From contig NZ_CP097843.1 in NCBI RefSeq assembly GCF_023611505.1, forward strand, positions 1,550,001 to 1,614,000: a stretch of DNA of 64,000 bases. The letters are read 5' to 3'. The notes beneath the pieces were generated by a model, which saw nothing but the letters and a program-made list of their open reading frames with translations, searched no databases and had not been told where the DNA came from. Positions 28,320-37,777 of this stretch are shown here, piece after piece; within the stretch, counting starts at the first letter, position 1, and each line of letters opens with the position of its first letter. The stretch comes from Streptococcus oralis (GTDB lineage: Bacteria; Bacillota; Bacilli; Lactobacillales; Streptococcaceae). The translations under genes were made by a program, and so were the position numbers.

Positions 28320-28544
28320 TTATTTTGTTTGCTCTTCAACGTAGGCAACCAAGTCACCAACTGTTTTCAAGTTATCTTCTGCTTCGATTTGGATATCAAA
28401 AGCATCTTCGATTTCAGAGATTACTTGGAACAAGTCCAATGAATCTGCATCCAAATCATCAAAAGTAGATTCAAGTGTTACTTCTGATGCGTCTTTCCCA
28501 AGTTCTTCAACGATAATTTCTTGTACTTTTTCAAATACTGCCAT
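28320..28544 (-). CDS. acpP: acyl carrier protein
   Basis: 74 residues, highly acidic. The phosphopantetheine site is DADSLDLFQ with Ser35. The usual DSLD is preceded by Asp-Ala-Asp. It carries growing acyl chains through the pathway. It lies between fabH and fabK; the gap to fabH is about 56 bases. Confidence 0.96.
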   Translation of the reverse strand: MAVFEKVQEIIVEELGKDASEVTLESTFDDLDADSLDLFQVISEIEDAFDIQIEAEDNLKTVGDLVAYVEEQTK

Positions 28545-28600
28545 GATAGGACTCCTTTAAAATATAAAATTTTATAACTATGTGTTTACCACATGATTAC

Positions 28601-29575
28601 CTAGATTGTAAGAATGAGTGTGCCCCATGTCAAACCTCCGCCGAAGCCTGATAGGAGAATCGTCTGGCTACTATCTAAACGAATCATGCCATTCTCCACA
28701 CACTCTGAGAGCAAAATCGGGATGCTTGCAGCACTGGTATTTCCATACTCCATCATATTGGCAGGAAGCTTGTCTCGGTCTACACCGATTTTCTTAGCCA
28801 TCTTATCCAAAATACGGATATTTGCCTGATGAAGCAAGAGATAATCCAATTCCGATGCTGCGATTGGACCATTTTCAATGGTCTCTTTGATTGATTTAGC
28901 AACATCTCGATTTGCAAAATCGAAAACTGCTCGTCCATCCATCTTCAAAAAAGCAGGAACTGCTTCTTGTTCTGAGAAGGGCGAAGTTAAAGCCGTTTGA
29001 CCATAAGTCAAACACTCGCTCCGAGAGCCATCTGTATAGAGACTTTCAACGAGGAAGTGTCGTGTTTCACTCGCTTCCAAGAGAACCCCACCAGCACCAT
29101 CTCCAAAGAGAACAGCTGTCGAACGATCAGACCAATCAACTGCCTTGGATAAGGTCTCAGCCCCGATAACAATTCCTTTCTTGAACTGTCCAGAGCTTAA
29201 AAACTTTTCAGCTGTTGAGAGAGCGAATACAAAGCCACTGCAAGCTGCTGTCAAATCAAAGGCGAAAGCTCTATGAGCTCCGATATTTGCCTGAACCCGA
29301 GCCGCCGTAGAAGGCATCATCGAGTCGGGAGTAATCGTCGCTACAATGATAAAATCAATCTGATCTGCTGTTAAGCTCCCTTTAGCCAGCAAACTCTTGG
29401 CAACTTCTGTCGCCAAGTCACTTGTAGACTCTGTTTTTGAGATATGTCTCTGTTTAATTCCTGTCCGACTTGAAATCCACTCATCGCTTGTATCCATGAT
29501 TTGGGCTAAGTCATGATTAGTGACCACTTGCTCTGGAACATAATGAGCAACCTGGCTTATCTTTGCAAAAGCCAT
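28601..29575 (-). CDS. fabH: 3-oxoacyl-ACP synthase III FabH
   Basis: 324 residues; starts fatty-acid synthesis by joining acetyl-CoA to malonyl-ACP. The catalytic Cys is in [12 protein letters not shown] (about 110-114), His in LLHQANIRI (about 248-251) and Asn in [13 protein letters not shown] (about 278-281). The pattern GISSRTGIxxRHI-type ([12 protein letters not shown]) near residue 35 is standard. The start shares a base with the fabT stop. Confidence 0.97.
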   Translation of the reverse strand: MAFAKISQVAHYVPEQVVTNHDLAQIMDTSDEWISSRTGIKQRHISKTESTSDLATEVAKSLLAKGSLTADQIDFIIVATITPDSMMPSTAARVQANIGAHRAFAFDLTAACSGFVFALSTAEKFLSSGQFKKGIVIGAETLSKAVDWSDRSTAVLFGDGAGGVLLEASETRHFLVESLYTDGSRSECLTYGQTALTSPFSEQEAVPAFLKMDGRAVFDFANRDVAKSIKETIENGPIAASELDYLLLHQANIRILDKMAKKIGVDRDKLPANMMEYGNTSAASIPILLSECVENGMIRLDSSQTILLSGFGGGLTWGTLILTI

Positions 29576-30009
29576 TATTTCAAATCCTCCAAAAATTGAT
29601 AAAGGTTCGTTAAGCCTCTGCCCATGACTTCTTTTTCCTCGGGACTCATGCCATCAATAATTTTTTCGACCATAGCCTTGTGGAATCGTTTGTGAAGGCG
29701 GTGAAGCAAACGACCTTTCTTTGTCAAATGCAGATAGACCACACGACGGTCTTGGTCAGAACGAATACGCTCAATGTAACCCTTTCTTTCTAGGTTATTC
29801 AAGCTCGTCGTAACTGTTCCCAGGGTCACCATCAGTTCTTTGGAAACCTTACTTGGTGTTGCCTCAGGGAACTTCCCAATCACATCAATCGTGTGCATTT
29901 CTTTGATGGAGATGTCTTTGAATCGACTACCTCGTAAGCTAACCTCCTCAATCACAAGGACGTTATTGAAAATAGATGTTAAATAATCATTTTCTTGTTG
30001 GTAGTCCAA
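29575..30009 (-). CDS. fabT: MarR-family repressor FabT
   Basis: 144 residues with a TTG start preceded by a strong GAGGAGG site. Begins [27 protein letters not shown], matching streptococcal FabT. The winged helix covers about 38-105 ([44 protein letters not shown]). FabT represses fab genes when bound to long-chain acyl-ACP. A palindrome in its own leader suggests autoregulation. Confidence 0.95.
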   Translation of the reverse strand: MDYQQENDYLTSIFNNVLVIEEVSLRGSRFKDISIKEMHTIDVIGKFPEATPSKVSKELMVTLGTVTTSLNNLERKGYIERIRSDQDRRVVYLHLTKKGRLLHRLHKRFHKAMVEKIIDGMSPEEKEVMGRGLTNLYQFLEDLK

Positions 30010-30041
30010 ACTTTTTCCCTCCTCCTCAAAAAACTTTCACA

Positions 30042-30091
30042 ATCAAAACATTTGATAGAAAAGGTATAACAAACTTCAAAGATTTGTGCAA
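30042..30091 (-). promoter_or_regulatory. fabT promoter with FabT-like operator
   Basis: On the minus strand -35 TTGCAC (30086-30091), 17-base spacer, -10 TATACC (30063-30068). Just downstream is the palindrome ATCAAATGTTTTGAT (30042-30056), which would cover the start of transcription and fits the FabT site pattern. Confidence 0.62.
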
Positions 30092-30099
30092 GTATTTTT

Positions 30100-30885
30100 T
30101 TATTTTCCTGAAAATTTTGGTCTTCTTCTTTCAGAATGTGCTCGAACCCCTTCTTTAAAATCTTCAGTTAAAGATAACGATTCTTGTAGTTTCAATTCCA
30201 ATTCGGCATAATCTTGCCAATCTTTAAATTGACTTTCCCAAACTAACTTTTTAATCGCTGCGTATGAGTTTGCTGAACCTCGTCTTAATTTTTTCAGAAC
30301 TTGTTCTCTTGTTTTTTCTAATTTATCAGCTTCACAAACACGGTAAACCACGCCCCATTCTTGCGCTTTTTCCGCAGTTAAGGCTTCTCCTGTCATGGCA
30401 AGTTGTGCAGCTCGTGTTACCCCGATACTACGACTCAAGAGATGAATCCCACCAGCGTCTGGCGCCAAGCCAACTCCGACAAAGGCTTGAATAAATTTTG
30501 CCTTGTCAGTCGCCAAACAAAAATCGACTGCTACTGCCATATTTGCTGCAGCACCAGCAACCGCTCCATCTACCTCCATCAAAACAGGTTTTGGAATTTG
30601 CTTGATTTTAAAAGAAATTGTATTGACTAATTCTGCAATCTTATTCAAAGAAGGGATATCATCTTCGTCTACTGCTCGTTTCATCTCAACCAAGTCTCCC
30701 CCAACTGAAAAAACCTTCCCATTAGCATTAATCAAGATGAACTGAACAGCTTGATCCTGCTCTGCTAGGGTCAAAGCTTCTAAAATCTCCTCACACATTG
30801 GGATATGGAAACCATTTGCCACTTCGGGACGATTCAAAGTAATAATAGCCAGATCATCTACGATCTGATATAAGATATGATTCAT
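30100..30885 (-). CDS. fabM: trans-2,cis-3-decenoyl-ACP isomerase FabM
   Basis: 261 residues from [26 protein letters not shown]; the ATG at 30885 has AGGAGA upstream, so a longer in-frame start is rejected. Crotonase fold, with [16 protein letters not shown] and [26 protein letters not shown]. FabM introduces the cis double bond for unsaturated fatty acids in streptococci. Its position as first gene before fabT is as in S. pneumoniae. A plain enoyl-CoA hydratase is the alternative, but context argues against it. Confidence 0.9.
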   Translation of the reverse strand: MNHILYQIVDDLAIITLNRPEVANGFHIPMCEEILEALTLAEQDQAVQFILINANGKVFSVGGDLVEMKRAVDEDDIPSLNKIAELVNTISFKIKQIPKPVLMEVDGAVAGAAANMAVAVDFCLATDKAKFIQAFVGVGLAPDAGGIHLLSRSIGVTRAAQLAMTGEALTAEKAQEWGVVYRVCEADKLEKTREQVLKKLRRGSANSYAAIKKLVWESQFKDWQDYAELELKLQESLSLTEDFKEGVRAHSERRRPKFSGK

Positions 30886-30932
30886 AGCTTCTCCTTTTCT
30901 TTTGTAAGACAATGAAATTATTTTATTTTCAA

Positions 30933-30961
30933 AGTATACCTTTTTTTGGATAAAGAGGCAA
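30933..30961 (-). promoter_or_regulatory. promoter of fabM
   Basis: On the minus strand -35 TTGCCT (30956-30961), 17-base spacer, -10 TATACT (30933-30938). Confidence 0.68.
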
Positions 30962-31109
30962 GGAAAAACTAAAGGAAAGTGTCTCACCTGATTATTTACC
31001 CATCATTTATGAGTGTGAGTAAAATTTGACTCTCTTACTTTTAAACTGTTGTCGCTTTTCAGAATAAGTTAGCATTTACTTCTATTGTAATAGGGAGCTA
31101 TTTTCTTCA

Positions 31110-31138
31110 TTGAAAAATGCCCCTCTTTCTGCTATAAT
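31110..31138 (+). promoter_or_regulatory. promoter of lysC
   Basis: -35 TTGAAA (31110-31115), 17-base spacer, -10 TATAAT (31133-31138), 29 bases before the lysC start. Confidence 0.72.
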
Positions 31139-31167
31139 CGTATAAAATACTTACTTGAGGAGTCTTT

Positions 31168-32532
31168 ATGAAGGTTGTAAAATTTGGTGGAAGCTCTCTT
31201 GCCTCTGCTGGTCAGTTAGAAAAAGTTTTAAACATCGTTAAAAGTGATAAGGAACGCCGTTTTGTAGTCGTTTCTGCACCCGGAAAACGCAATGCTGAGG
31301 ATACCAAGGTTACCGACGCTTTGATCAAATACTATCGTGATTATGTAGCGGGAAATGATATCAACGCTAGCCAAAGCTGGATCATTGATCGTTATGCCGC
31401 TATGGTTAGTGAACTAGGCCTAAAACCTGCCGTTTTAGAAAAGATTTCTAAAAGCATTCGGGCCTTGGTAACTCTTCCTATAGAAGACAATGAATTTCTC
31501 TATGATACCTTCCTAGCGGCTGGAGAAAATAACAATGCCAAACTCATTGCAGCCTACTTTAACCAAAACGGCATTGACGCACGCTATGTTCATCCAAGAG
31601 AAGCTGGAATCATTGTTACAAGTGAACCAGGAAACGCACGTATCATCCCATCTAGTTATGACAAGATTGAGGGCTTGGCTGATAGCAACCAAGTCCTTGT
31701 CATCCCTGGTTTCTTTGGCGTAACTAAGGAAAATCAAATCTGTACCTTCTCACGTGGAGGTTCAGATATTACTGGTTCCATTATCGCAGCTGGAGTCAAG
31801 GCTGATCTCTATGAAAACTTTACAGACGTAGACGGTATCTTTGCTGCCCACCCTGGTATTATTCATCAACCACACTCCATTCCTGAATTAACCTACCGTG
31901 AAATGCGTGAATTGGCTTACGCTGGATTTTCTGTTCTTCATGATGAAGCCCTTCTACCTGCCTACCGCGGGAAAATCCCTCTTGTCATCAAGAATACCAA
32001 CAATCCTGATCATCCAGGAACTCGTATCGTTCTGAAACACAGTAGCGATAAATTCCCAGTCGTTGGAATCGCTGGTGATTCTGGATTCGTCAGCATCAAC
32101 ATGTCAAAATACCTTATGAACCGCGAGGTTGGATTTGGTCGTAAGATTCTTCAGATCCTTGAAGATCTTAACATTGGTTGGGAACATATGCCAACAGGTA
32201 TCGACGATCTTTCAATCATCCTTCGTTCCCGTGAATTGACTCCTATCAAGGAGGAAGAAATTCTGCGTCAGTTAGTTCAAAAAGCCGAAGTGGACCATGC
32301 TGAAATCGAACACGACCTTTCAATCATTATGATTGTCGGAGAAAAGATGAAGAGCCACATTGGTGTAACAGCTACTGCAACACGTGCTCTGTCTGAAAAC
32401 AAGATCAACATCCAGATGATGTCCCAAGGCTCAAGTGAAGTTTCCATCATGTTTGTTGTCAATAAAGAGCAAGAAAAGGCAGCTATCAAGGCTCTCTATC
32501 ATGCCTTTTTCGATGAAAATAAGGAAGATTAA
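31168..32532 (+). CDS. lysC: aspartate kinase
   Basis: 454 residues. Phosphorylates aspartate, the first step to lysine, threonine, methionine and cell-wall precursors. The kinase start is MKVVKFGGSSLASA, with GxDSG-like ATP loop TFSRGGSDITGSIIAAG (about 194-210). Two C-terminal ACT domains (from about 310, with IVGEKMKSHIGVTATATRAL and NIQMMSQGSSEVSIMFVV) imply allosteric control by an end product. The single-chain type with a full catalytic domain is common in streptococci. The DUF956 gene follows after 2 bases. Confidence 0.95.
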   Translation: MKVVKFGGSSLASAGQLEKVLNIVKSDKERRFVVVSAPGKRNAEDTKVTDALIKYYRDYVAGNDINASQSWIIDRYAAMVSELGLKPAVLEKISKSIRALVTLPIEDNEFLYDTFLAAGENNNAKLIAAYFNQNGIDARYVHPREAGIIVTSEPGNARIIPSSYDKIEGLADSNQVLVIPGFFGVTKENQICTFSRGGSDITGSIIAAGVKADLYENFTDVDGIFAAHPGIIHQPHSIPELTYREMRELAYAGFSVLHDEALLPAYRGKIPLVIKNTNNPDHPGTRIVLKHSSDKFPVVGIAGDSGFVSINMSKYLMNREVGFGRKILQILEDLNIGWEHMPTGIDDLSIILRSRELTPIKEEEILRQLVQKAEVDHAEIEHDLSIIMIVGEKMKSHIGVTATATRALSENKINIQMMSQGSSEVSIMFVVNKEQEKAAIKALYHAFFDENKED

Positions 32533-32534
32533 TC

Positions 32535-32906
32535 ATGGCCCAATCACTCAATAAAGTCATTGACCTACAAACCACTGGAACATCCTATCTCTCCATCTCT
32601 GGAAAAGTCGGAAAATTTCTAGTTGGGGATCAAGCCTTAGAGTTTTATCCTGATGTCAATGTCGAACAATATATCCAAATCCCCTGGTCTAGCGTCAATC
32701 AAATCGGAGCCAACGTAAGTGGTCGCAAAATCAGTCGCCACTTTGAAGTCTTCACTGATCAAGGAAAATTCCTCTTTGCTTCCAAAGACTCTGGAGCTAT
32801 TCTCAAAATCGCTCGGCAAAAACTTGGCAATGACAAGGTTGTGAAACTTCCTACTTTACTCCAAACCATTGGTCAAAAATTCAAAAATCTATTTGCAAAA
32901 AAGTAG
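32535..32906 (+). CDS. DUF956 (ManO-like) protein
   Basis: 123 residues, soluble. The family pattern is VIDLQTTGTSYLSISGKVGKFLVGDQALEFYPDVNVEQYIQIPW at the start and FASKDSGAILKIARQKLG at the end. DUF956 proteins are often encoded with mannose PTS genes (hence ManO), but here the gene follows lysC and precedes serS. The basic C-terminal tail ends KNLFAKK. Function unknown. Confidence 0.88.
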   Translation: MAQSLNKVIDLQTTGTSYLSISGKVGKFLVGDQALEFYPDVNVEQYIQIPWSSVNQIGANVSGRKISRHFEVFTDQGKFLFASKDSGAILKIARQKLGNDKVVKLPTLLQTIGQKFKNLFAKK

Positions 32907-32921
32907 AAACTTTAGTATAAT
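32893..32921 (+). promoter_or_regulatory. promoter of the serS T-box leader
   Basis: -35 TTGCAA (32893-32898, within the end of the DUF956 gene), 17-base spacer, -10 TATAAT (32916-32921). Confidence 0.65.
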
Positions 32922-32928
32922 CATAGCA

Positions 32929-33104
32929 ACGGATAAGTAGGTTATCTCCTTCTTTCAGAAAGTCTGCGGGTGCTGCGAGCAGATAGGAGGGGTAGGTGAA
33001 ATTCTACCGTTAGTAACAATTACATACACAATCAAGTGCACACCTGTGAAGTTGGATGGAACCGTGGCCCTGCCACTCCAACGCTTTGTCAGGTGTGTTT
33101 TTTT
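32929..33104 (+). promoter_or_regulatory. T-box leader of serS, serine-specific
   Basis: Stem I is closed by AACGG (32929) and CCGTT (about 33007) and carries the distal-loop block GGGTGCTGCGAGCAG (about 32968-32982). A TCT serine codon in GAAATTCTACC (about 33003-33005) is placed as the specifier. The antiterminator T-box is ATGGAACCGTGG (33056-33067). The competing terminator is CACACCTG (33039-33046) with CAGGTGTG (33090-33097) and a run of seven T. Uncharged tRNA-Ser would allow read-through into serS. Confidence 0.88.
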
Positions 33105-33119
33105 CATAAAGGAGTTCTT

Positions 33120-34394
33120 ATGTTAGATATTAAACGTATTCGCACAGATTTTGATGTTGTCGCTGAAAAATTAGCTACACGTGGTGTAGATGCTGCTATC
33201 TTGAATGAGATGAAAGAAATCGATACTAAACGTCGTGACATCTTGGTCAAGGTTGAAAACCTCAAGGCAGAACGCAACACAGTTTCAGCTGAGATTGCCC
33301 AAGCCAAGCGCAACAAGGAAAATGCCGATGACAAGATTGCTGCGATGCAAAACTTATCTGCTGAAGTCAAAGCCTTGGATGCGGAATTGGCGGACATTGA
33401 TGCTAAATTGACAGAATTTACCACTACTCTTCCAAACATCCCAGCTGACAGCGTTCCTGTTGGGGCTGATGAAGATGACAATGTGGAAGTTCGCCGTTGG
33501 GGGACTCCACGCGAGTTTGACTTTGAACCAAAAGCTCACTGGGATCTTGGTGAAGACTTGGGTATCCTTGACTGGGAACGTGGAGCAAAAGTTACTGGTG
33601 CTCGCTTCCTCTTCTATAAAGGGCTTGGTGCTCGTTTGGAACGTGCTATCTACAACTTTATGTTGGATGAACATGGAAAAGAGGGCTATACTGAAGTCAT
33701 CACACCATACATGGTTAACCATGATTCTATGTTTGGTACTGGTCAATATCCAAAATTCAAGGAAGACACTTTTGAATTGAAAGACACTAATTATGTCCTT
33801 ATTCCTACCGCCGAAGTGCCTTTGACAAACTACTATCGCGATGAAATCCTTGACGGAAAAGACCTACCAATCTACTTCACTGCTATGAGCCCATCATTCC
33901 GTTCTGAGGCTGGTTCTGCTGGTCGTGATACTCGTGGTTTGATTCGTCTGCACCAATTCCACAAGGTTGAAATGGTCAAATTTGCCAAACCAGAAGAATC
34001 TTATGAAGAATTAGAAAAAATGACAGCCAACGCTGAAAACATCCTTCAAAAACTCAACCTTCCATACCGTGTCGTTGCCCTCTCTACTGGGGACATGGGC
34101 TTCTCAGCTGCCAAAACTTACGACTTGGAAGTTTGGATTCCAGCCCAAAATACCTACCGTGAAATCTCAAGCTGTTCAAATACAGAAGATTTCCAAGCCC
34201 GTCGTGCTCAAATCCGTTACCGAGATGAAGCCGATGGCAAGGTAAAACTCCTTCACACTTTGAACGGTTCTGGACTTGCAGTTGGACGTACAGTGGCTGC
34301 AATTCTTGAAAACTACCAAAACGCAGATGGTTCTGTGACCATTCCAGAAGTTCTTCGTCCATATATGGGTGGAGCTGAAGTTATCAAACCATAA
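33120..34394 (+). CDS. serS: seryl-tRNA synthetase
   Basis: 424 residues from [12 protein letters not shown], preceded by AAAGGAG; an upstream in-frame start lies inside the T-box leader and is rejected. An N-terminal coiled-coil tRNA-binding arm (about 30-100) precedes the class II catalytic core: motif 2 [26 protein letters not shown] (about 260-285) and motif 3 [20 protein letters not shown] (about 379-398). Expression is set by the T-box. Confidence 0.97.
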   Translation: MLDIKRIRTDFDVVAEKLATRGVDAAILNEMKEIDTKRRDILVKVENLKAERNTVSAEIAQAKRNKENADDKIAAMQNLSAEVKALDAELADIDAKLTEFTTTLPNIPADSVPVGADEDDNVEVRRWGTPREFDFEPKAHWDLGEDLGILDWERGAKVTGARFLFYKGLGARLERAIYNFMLDEHGKEGYTEVITPYMVNHDSMFGTGQYPKFKEDTFELKDTNYVLIPTAEVPLTNYYRDEILDGKDLPIYFTAMSPSFRSEAGSAGRDTRGLIRLHQFHKVEMVKFAKPEESYEELEKMTANAENILQKLNLPYRVVALSTGDMGFSAAKTYDLEVWIPAQNTYREISSCSNTEDFQARRAQIRYRDEADGKVKLLHTLNGSGLAVGRTVAAILENYQNADGSVTIPEVLRPYMGGAEVIKP

Positions 34395-34395
34395 C

Positions 34396-34429
34396 AATAA
34401 GGCCTAGCTATTTCTAGCTAGACCTTTTT
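34396..34429. terminator. terminator after serS, shared with the convergent TDT gene
   Basis: Stem AGG(c)CTAGCTA-tttc-TAGCTAG(a)CCT followed by TTTTT. It overlaps the last codons of the convergent transporter gene. Confidence 0.75.
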
Positions 34430-35317
34430 TCGTAACCAAATCAGATAAGCACCCAATACAAAGAATAAAATAGTTAGGCATAGAACAGTTTCAGACAACA
34501 CCAGATAATCCAGAAATGGAAGTTTCAAAATTCCCTGAGCCATCTTGAGCGAAGTAGCTGTGATAATTGTTGGAAAAGTGAGGGCTGAGAAGGCTGGTTG
34601 AAAGCCTTGTTTTAAAATATTAGGCAAGCGAGTTAAAACAAAGAAAAAGAAGGACTGAGATGCCAAAATCATGACGATCAAGAGCCAAGTCGGTAAACCT
34701 GCTCCTCCAACTCGAACTAGGGATGCCAGAAGTAGAGAAAAGGGAGCACAGTAGATTCCTTCCTGTCCAAGCAAGGCCGCTGGGAGTGGAGTTTTCTTTA
34801 AATCCCTATAAATAAGCGGATAGAGATAGAAGGTCAAGACAAAACCAAAACTCAAGGTCGCATAGGCAATTTCAATGATACCTACCAGAGGATAGGTCAA
34901 GGCTGCTACTGCTATCCCCACATAGAGCACCGTCCAGCTAGGAGTCGCATTAGTCTTCCGACCTGGGCAGGCAAATTTGATGGTAAAAGTAGCAATCAAA
35001 GCCAAATCCAAGAGAAAGGAAAACCACCAGATTCCTTGTGCTACTATAGGAAAAGCAGGGAATACACGAAAGACATAGGTCGATAAAATCATCCCAGCCA
35101 TGGGAAAGGTGGCCATTCCTGACAAAAGAGAGGGCTTGGTCAATTCTTGTTTGGTTTCTTTCCAATTAAGCAGATGAAAAATCAGAAAGAAATTCCACAA
35201 CACTAGACCAATCAGACTCAATAAATGCGACAGAACAGGCCAAGTATCTGCAATCAGATTTCCTGCACCTGCTAAGCCTAATAAACAGCCAGAGAATACC
35301 AAGGGGAGCTTTTTCAT
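34418..35317 (-). CDS. TDT-family (TehA-like) membrane transporter
   Basis: 299 residues from MKKLPLVFSGCLLGLAG; GGAGG lies 7 bases before this ATG, so a TTG four codons earlier is rejected. About ten membrane segments, with the conserved opening LPLVFSGCLLGLAGAGNL and the middle segments FGFVLTFYLYPLIYRDL. TDT proteins include anion channels (TehA, SLAC1) and dicarboxylate carriers. The substrate is not evident from the sequence. A single gene between serS and the AhpD-like gene. Confidence 0.85.
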   Translation of the reverse strand: MKKLPLVFSGCLLGLAGAGNLIADTWPVLSHLLSLIGLVLWNFFLIFHLLNWKETKQELTKPSLLSGMATFPMAGMILSTYVFRVFPAFPIVAQGIWWFSFLLDLALIATFTIKFACPGRKTNATPSWTVLYVGIAVAALTYPLVGIIEIAYATLSFGFVLTFYLYPLIYRDLKKTPLPAALLGQEGIYCAPFSLLLASLVRVGGAGLPTWLLIVMILASQSFFFFVLTRLPNILKQGFQPAFSALTFPTIITATSLKMAQGILKLPFLDYLVLSETVLCLTILFFVLGAYLIWLRKKV

Positions 35318-35379
35318 CCGAGCCTCCAATAATCATGTTATTATTAGTATAGCATAAAGGCGCTTAAATAAGGACTTAA

Positions 35380-35416
35380 AAAATGAAGTTCGATTATTTC
35401 AGACTTCATTTTTTCT
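35380..35416 (-). terminator. terminator of the AhpD-like gene
   Basis: A perfect 12-bp inverted repeat AAAAAATGAAGT / ACTTCATTTTTT with a 13-base loop, immediately after the minus-strand stop at 35427. Confidence 0.82.
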
Positions 35417-35426
35417 CAGATATGAA

Positions 35427-35975
35427 TTAAGCATACGGTTGCAATTCTGGGTTAATAGGCGTATTGGCTAGGTTGTTGGCATAGTTGCAGAGGCTAGCAA
35501 GACTAACACCGAGAACCACATCCAAGGCATTTTGTTGCGTGTAGCCAGCTTCCAAAAATTCAGTCAAGGCTTCATCTCCCACACGCCCTTTGGTATTGAT
35601 AACCGCCAAGGTAAACTTAGCTAGAGTATCTAGTTTTAGATCTATCTCGATTGGAGTACGGTTGCGGAGGGCTTGGAGAAGATCATCATTCATCTGGATT
35701 TGTTTGATCGAAAAGGCAGTATGACCTGCGACGCAGAAAGCACAACCATTGGTTACGGCAGCTGTGATTTGCACTACTTCGCGTTCCACTGGTGTCAGGC
35801 TATTGCGACGGTTGATGGCTCCGACAGTTCGGTAGGCTTCAAGAGCAGTAGGAGCATTGGCCAAGAGACCAATCAGATTGGGAATATAGCCATTGTTGTC
35901 TTTTTGTACTGTTTCAAGGACTTCTTTCACTTCTGCTGGTGCTGATTCTACTGTGTGGATGGTAAATGTTGTCAT
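35427..35975 (-). CDS. carboxymuconolactone decarboxylase/AhpD-like protein
   Basis: 182 residues. Contains the AhpD-type redox motif in VTNGCAFCVAGHTAFSIKQ (Cys-x-x-Cys with the downstream His, about 76-94) and the upstream ERE-type helix NSLTPVEREVVQITAAV. Such proteins reduce peroxides or protect against oxidative stress. It appears to be a single gene with its own terminator. Confidence 0.9.
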   Translation of the reverse strand: MTTFTIHTVESAPAEVKEVLETVQKDNNGYIPNLIGLLANAPTALEAYRTVGAINRRNSLTPVEREVVQITAAVTNGCAFCVAGHTAFSIKQIQMNDDLLQALRNRTPIEIDLKLDTLAKFTLAVINTKGRVGDEALTEFLEAGYTQQNALDVVLGVSLASLCNYANNLANTPINPELQPYA

Positions 35976-36076
35976 AAGAAACCTCTTTTCATTTTATTGT
36001 CATTTAGTCTATCATAGAATTTCCCCCTTGGATAATATATATTTTCAATCGCCTTGATAGGAAATGTCTATGAAAT

Positions 36077-36104
36077 GAAAAAAATCACACTAAAAGTGTG
36101 ATTG
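36077..36104 (-). terminator. terminator of the AgcS symporter gene
   Basis: On the minus strand AATCACACT-ttt-AGTGTGATT followed by TTTTTC, just after the stop codon. Confidence 0.85.
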
Positions 36105-36106
36105 GG

Positions 36107-37429
36107 TTAGTGCTTAAAATACTTTTTGGTCTCAGCAACAACTACTGGGGACAAGACCAAAAGGGCAATCAAGTTTGGTAGAGCCATCAAGGCATTGACG
36201 ATATCTGCAATAATCCAGACCATATCCAACTCGATAAAACCTCCCAACAAGACCATGACTACAAAGACTACACGGTAAAGCCAGATAAAACGAACACCAA
36301 AGAGAAACTCAAAACAGCGCTCTCCGTAGTAGTTCCAACCTAGGATTGTCGTAAAGGCAAAGAGTACCAAGAAGATTGTTAGGACAATTGAGCCAAAATC
36401 TGAAAAGACCATAGAAAATGCTGACTGGGTCAAGGCAACTCCATTCAATTCACCACTCCAAACCCCAGTTACCAAGATTGTTAAACCAGTCAAAGTACAG
36501 ATAATCAAAGTATCAATAAAGGTTCCTGTCATGGAAATCAAGCCTTGCTCGACAGGCTCATTTGTCTTAGCTGCAGCCGCCGCAATGGGAGCAGAACCAA
36601 GACCAGATTCGTTAGAGAAGACTCCTCGCGCCACACCATTTTGGATAGCCATCCGAATGCTGGCACCTGCAAAACCACCTACCGCAGCAGCTGGACTAAA
36701 GGCTGAAGTAAAGATGAGGGCAAGCGTGGCTGGGATTTTCTCGATATTAAAGAGAATAACTGTAAGAGTTCCCAAAATATAGACAATAGCCATAAATGGA
36801 ACAACTGCTGTCGAAACTTTTGATATGGATTTGAGGCCACCAAAGACTGCAATCCCTACAAAAATGGATAAAATCAGAGTCGTGATAGCTGGTTCCACTT
36901 GAGCCGTATTTTGAATGGATTCTGTAATTGAATTGACTTGGGTAAAGGTACCAATCCCCAGAAGGGCAACCAATACACCCGCTAGGGCAAAGAAGATAGC
37001 AAGGGGGCGCCACTTTTCTCCCATCCCCAAAAGGATGTAGTGCATGGGCCCTCCAGCTACAGCGCCGTTTGCATCCTTGCTACGGTATTTGATAGCCAGC
37101 AAGCCTTCGGCATACTTGGTCGCCATCCCAAAAAAGGCTGCCATCCACATCCAAAAGAGCGCCCCTGGTCCCCCAACCTTAATGGCCGTCGCGACTCCTA
37201 TGATATTTCCCGTACCAACGGTGGCAGCTAGAGCTGTACAAAGAGCTGCAAAGCTCGACACATCGCCATGTCCCTTGTCCTTGGTAAAGATCAACTGAAA
37301 GGCCTTGGGGAGACAAGCTAACTGTAAAAGTCCTAGTCGGATGGTCAAGTAGATTCCCGTTCCGACCAATAACAGTAAGAGGGGAGGTCCCCAAACGAAA
37401 GCATCAAGCGCTTTTAGCAATTCTAACAT
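36107..37429 (-). CDS. Na+:alanine/glycine symporter (AgcS family)
   Basis: 440 residues with about ten to eleven membrane segments. Family signatures are GTGNIIGVATAIKVGGPGALFWMWMAAFFGMATKYAE (about 72-108), the motif GGPMHYI (about 126-132) and SNESGLGSAPIAAAAAKT (about 274-291). The gene is preceded by a glycine riboswitch, so glycine is a likely substrate; alanine is the classic one in the family. Confidence 0.95.
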   Translation of the reverse strand: MLELLKALDAFVWGPPLLLLLVGTGIYLTIRLGLLQLACLPKAFQLIFTKDKGHGDVSSFAALCTALAATVGTGNIIGVATAIKVGGPGALFWMWMAAFFGMATKYAEGLLAIKYRSKDANGAVAGGPMHYILLGMGEKWRPLAIFFALAGVLVALLGIGTFTQVNSITESIQNTAQVEPAITTLILSIFVGIAVFGGLKSISKVSTAVVPFMAIVYILGTLTVILFNIEKIPATLALIFTSAFSPAAAVGGFAGASIRMAIQNGVARGVFSNESGLGSAPIAAAAAKTNEPVEQGLISMTGTFIDTLIICTLTGLTILVTGVWSGELNGVALTQSAFSMVFSDFGSIVLTIFLVLFAFTTILGWNYYGERCFEFLFGVRFIWLYRVVFVVMVLLGGFIELDMVWIIADIVNALMALPNLIALLVLSPVVVAETKKYFKH

Positions 37430-37459
37430 ATCCTTCTCCTATCTTTTCAACCCCAAAAG

Positions 37460-37488
37460 AAAGAGCACATGCAAGATACATGTACTCT
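37460..37488 (-). terminator. terminator hairpin of the glycine riboswitch
   Basis: On the minus strand AGAGTACATG-tatctt-GCATGTGCTCT followed by TTCTTTT, 3' of the aptamer and before the symporter start. It probably forms the expression platform. Confidence 0.65.
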
Positions 37489-37519
37489 GGAATGCTTAGA
37501 TAAATGCCTAAAAGCGGTC

Positions 37520-37620
37520 TATCCTAGCTCTGTCCTTTTACCTGAGAGTTTGAGCAGTTGCCTGCCTTGCCCCTTCGGTGCCTTTACGGTCTCTCCAGAG
37601 TTCCGTCCATTTACAGTCAT
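37520..37620 (-). promoter_or_regulatory. glycine riboswitch (one recognisable aptamer)
   Basis: On the minus strand the core elements follow in order: ACTCTGGAGAGACC, GGCACCGAAGGGGCAA, ACTCTCAGGTAAAAGGACAGAG. These are the conserved parts of a glycine aptamer. I find only one aptamer core; the rest of the 348-base gap (37430-37777) holds the terminator and promoter. It controls the symporter. Confidence 0.92.
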
Positions 37621-37684
37621 GGAAAATCAAACATTTCTCCACTTCTATTAAACTTCATTCGGTGTTGGTATTTAATTTTTTATT

Positions 37685-37713
37685 ATTTTACAAGAAAAGT
37701 TAGCCTTTGTCAA
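37685..37713 (-). promoter_or_regulatory. promoter of the riboswitch-symporter unit
   Basis: On the minus strand -35 TTGACA (37708-37713), 17-base spacer, -10 TAAAAT (37685-37690). Close to consensus. Confidence 0.78.
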
Positions 37714-37777
37714 TATATTCTATGAAAATTTTTGACTTTTCATTTCTTTTTTCAGAAAGAGCGAATCCTTCTTCTCT

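Noticed and set aside
30886..31109. Possible extra gene or RNA between fabM and lysC
   Set aside because: The open frames are very short; the region is accounted for by two divergent promoters and AT-rich spacer.
33036..33119. Longer start for seryl-tRNA synthetase (28 extra residues)
   Set aside because: The extension falls inside the T-box antiterminator and terminator; the ATG at 33120 has a proper AAAGGAG site and the family start.
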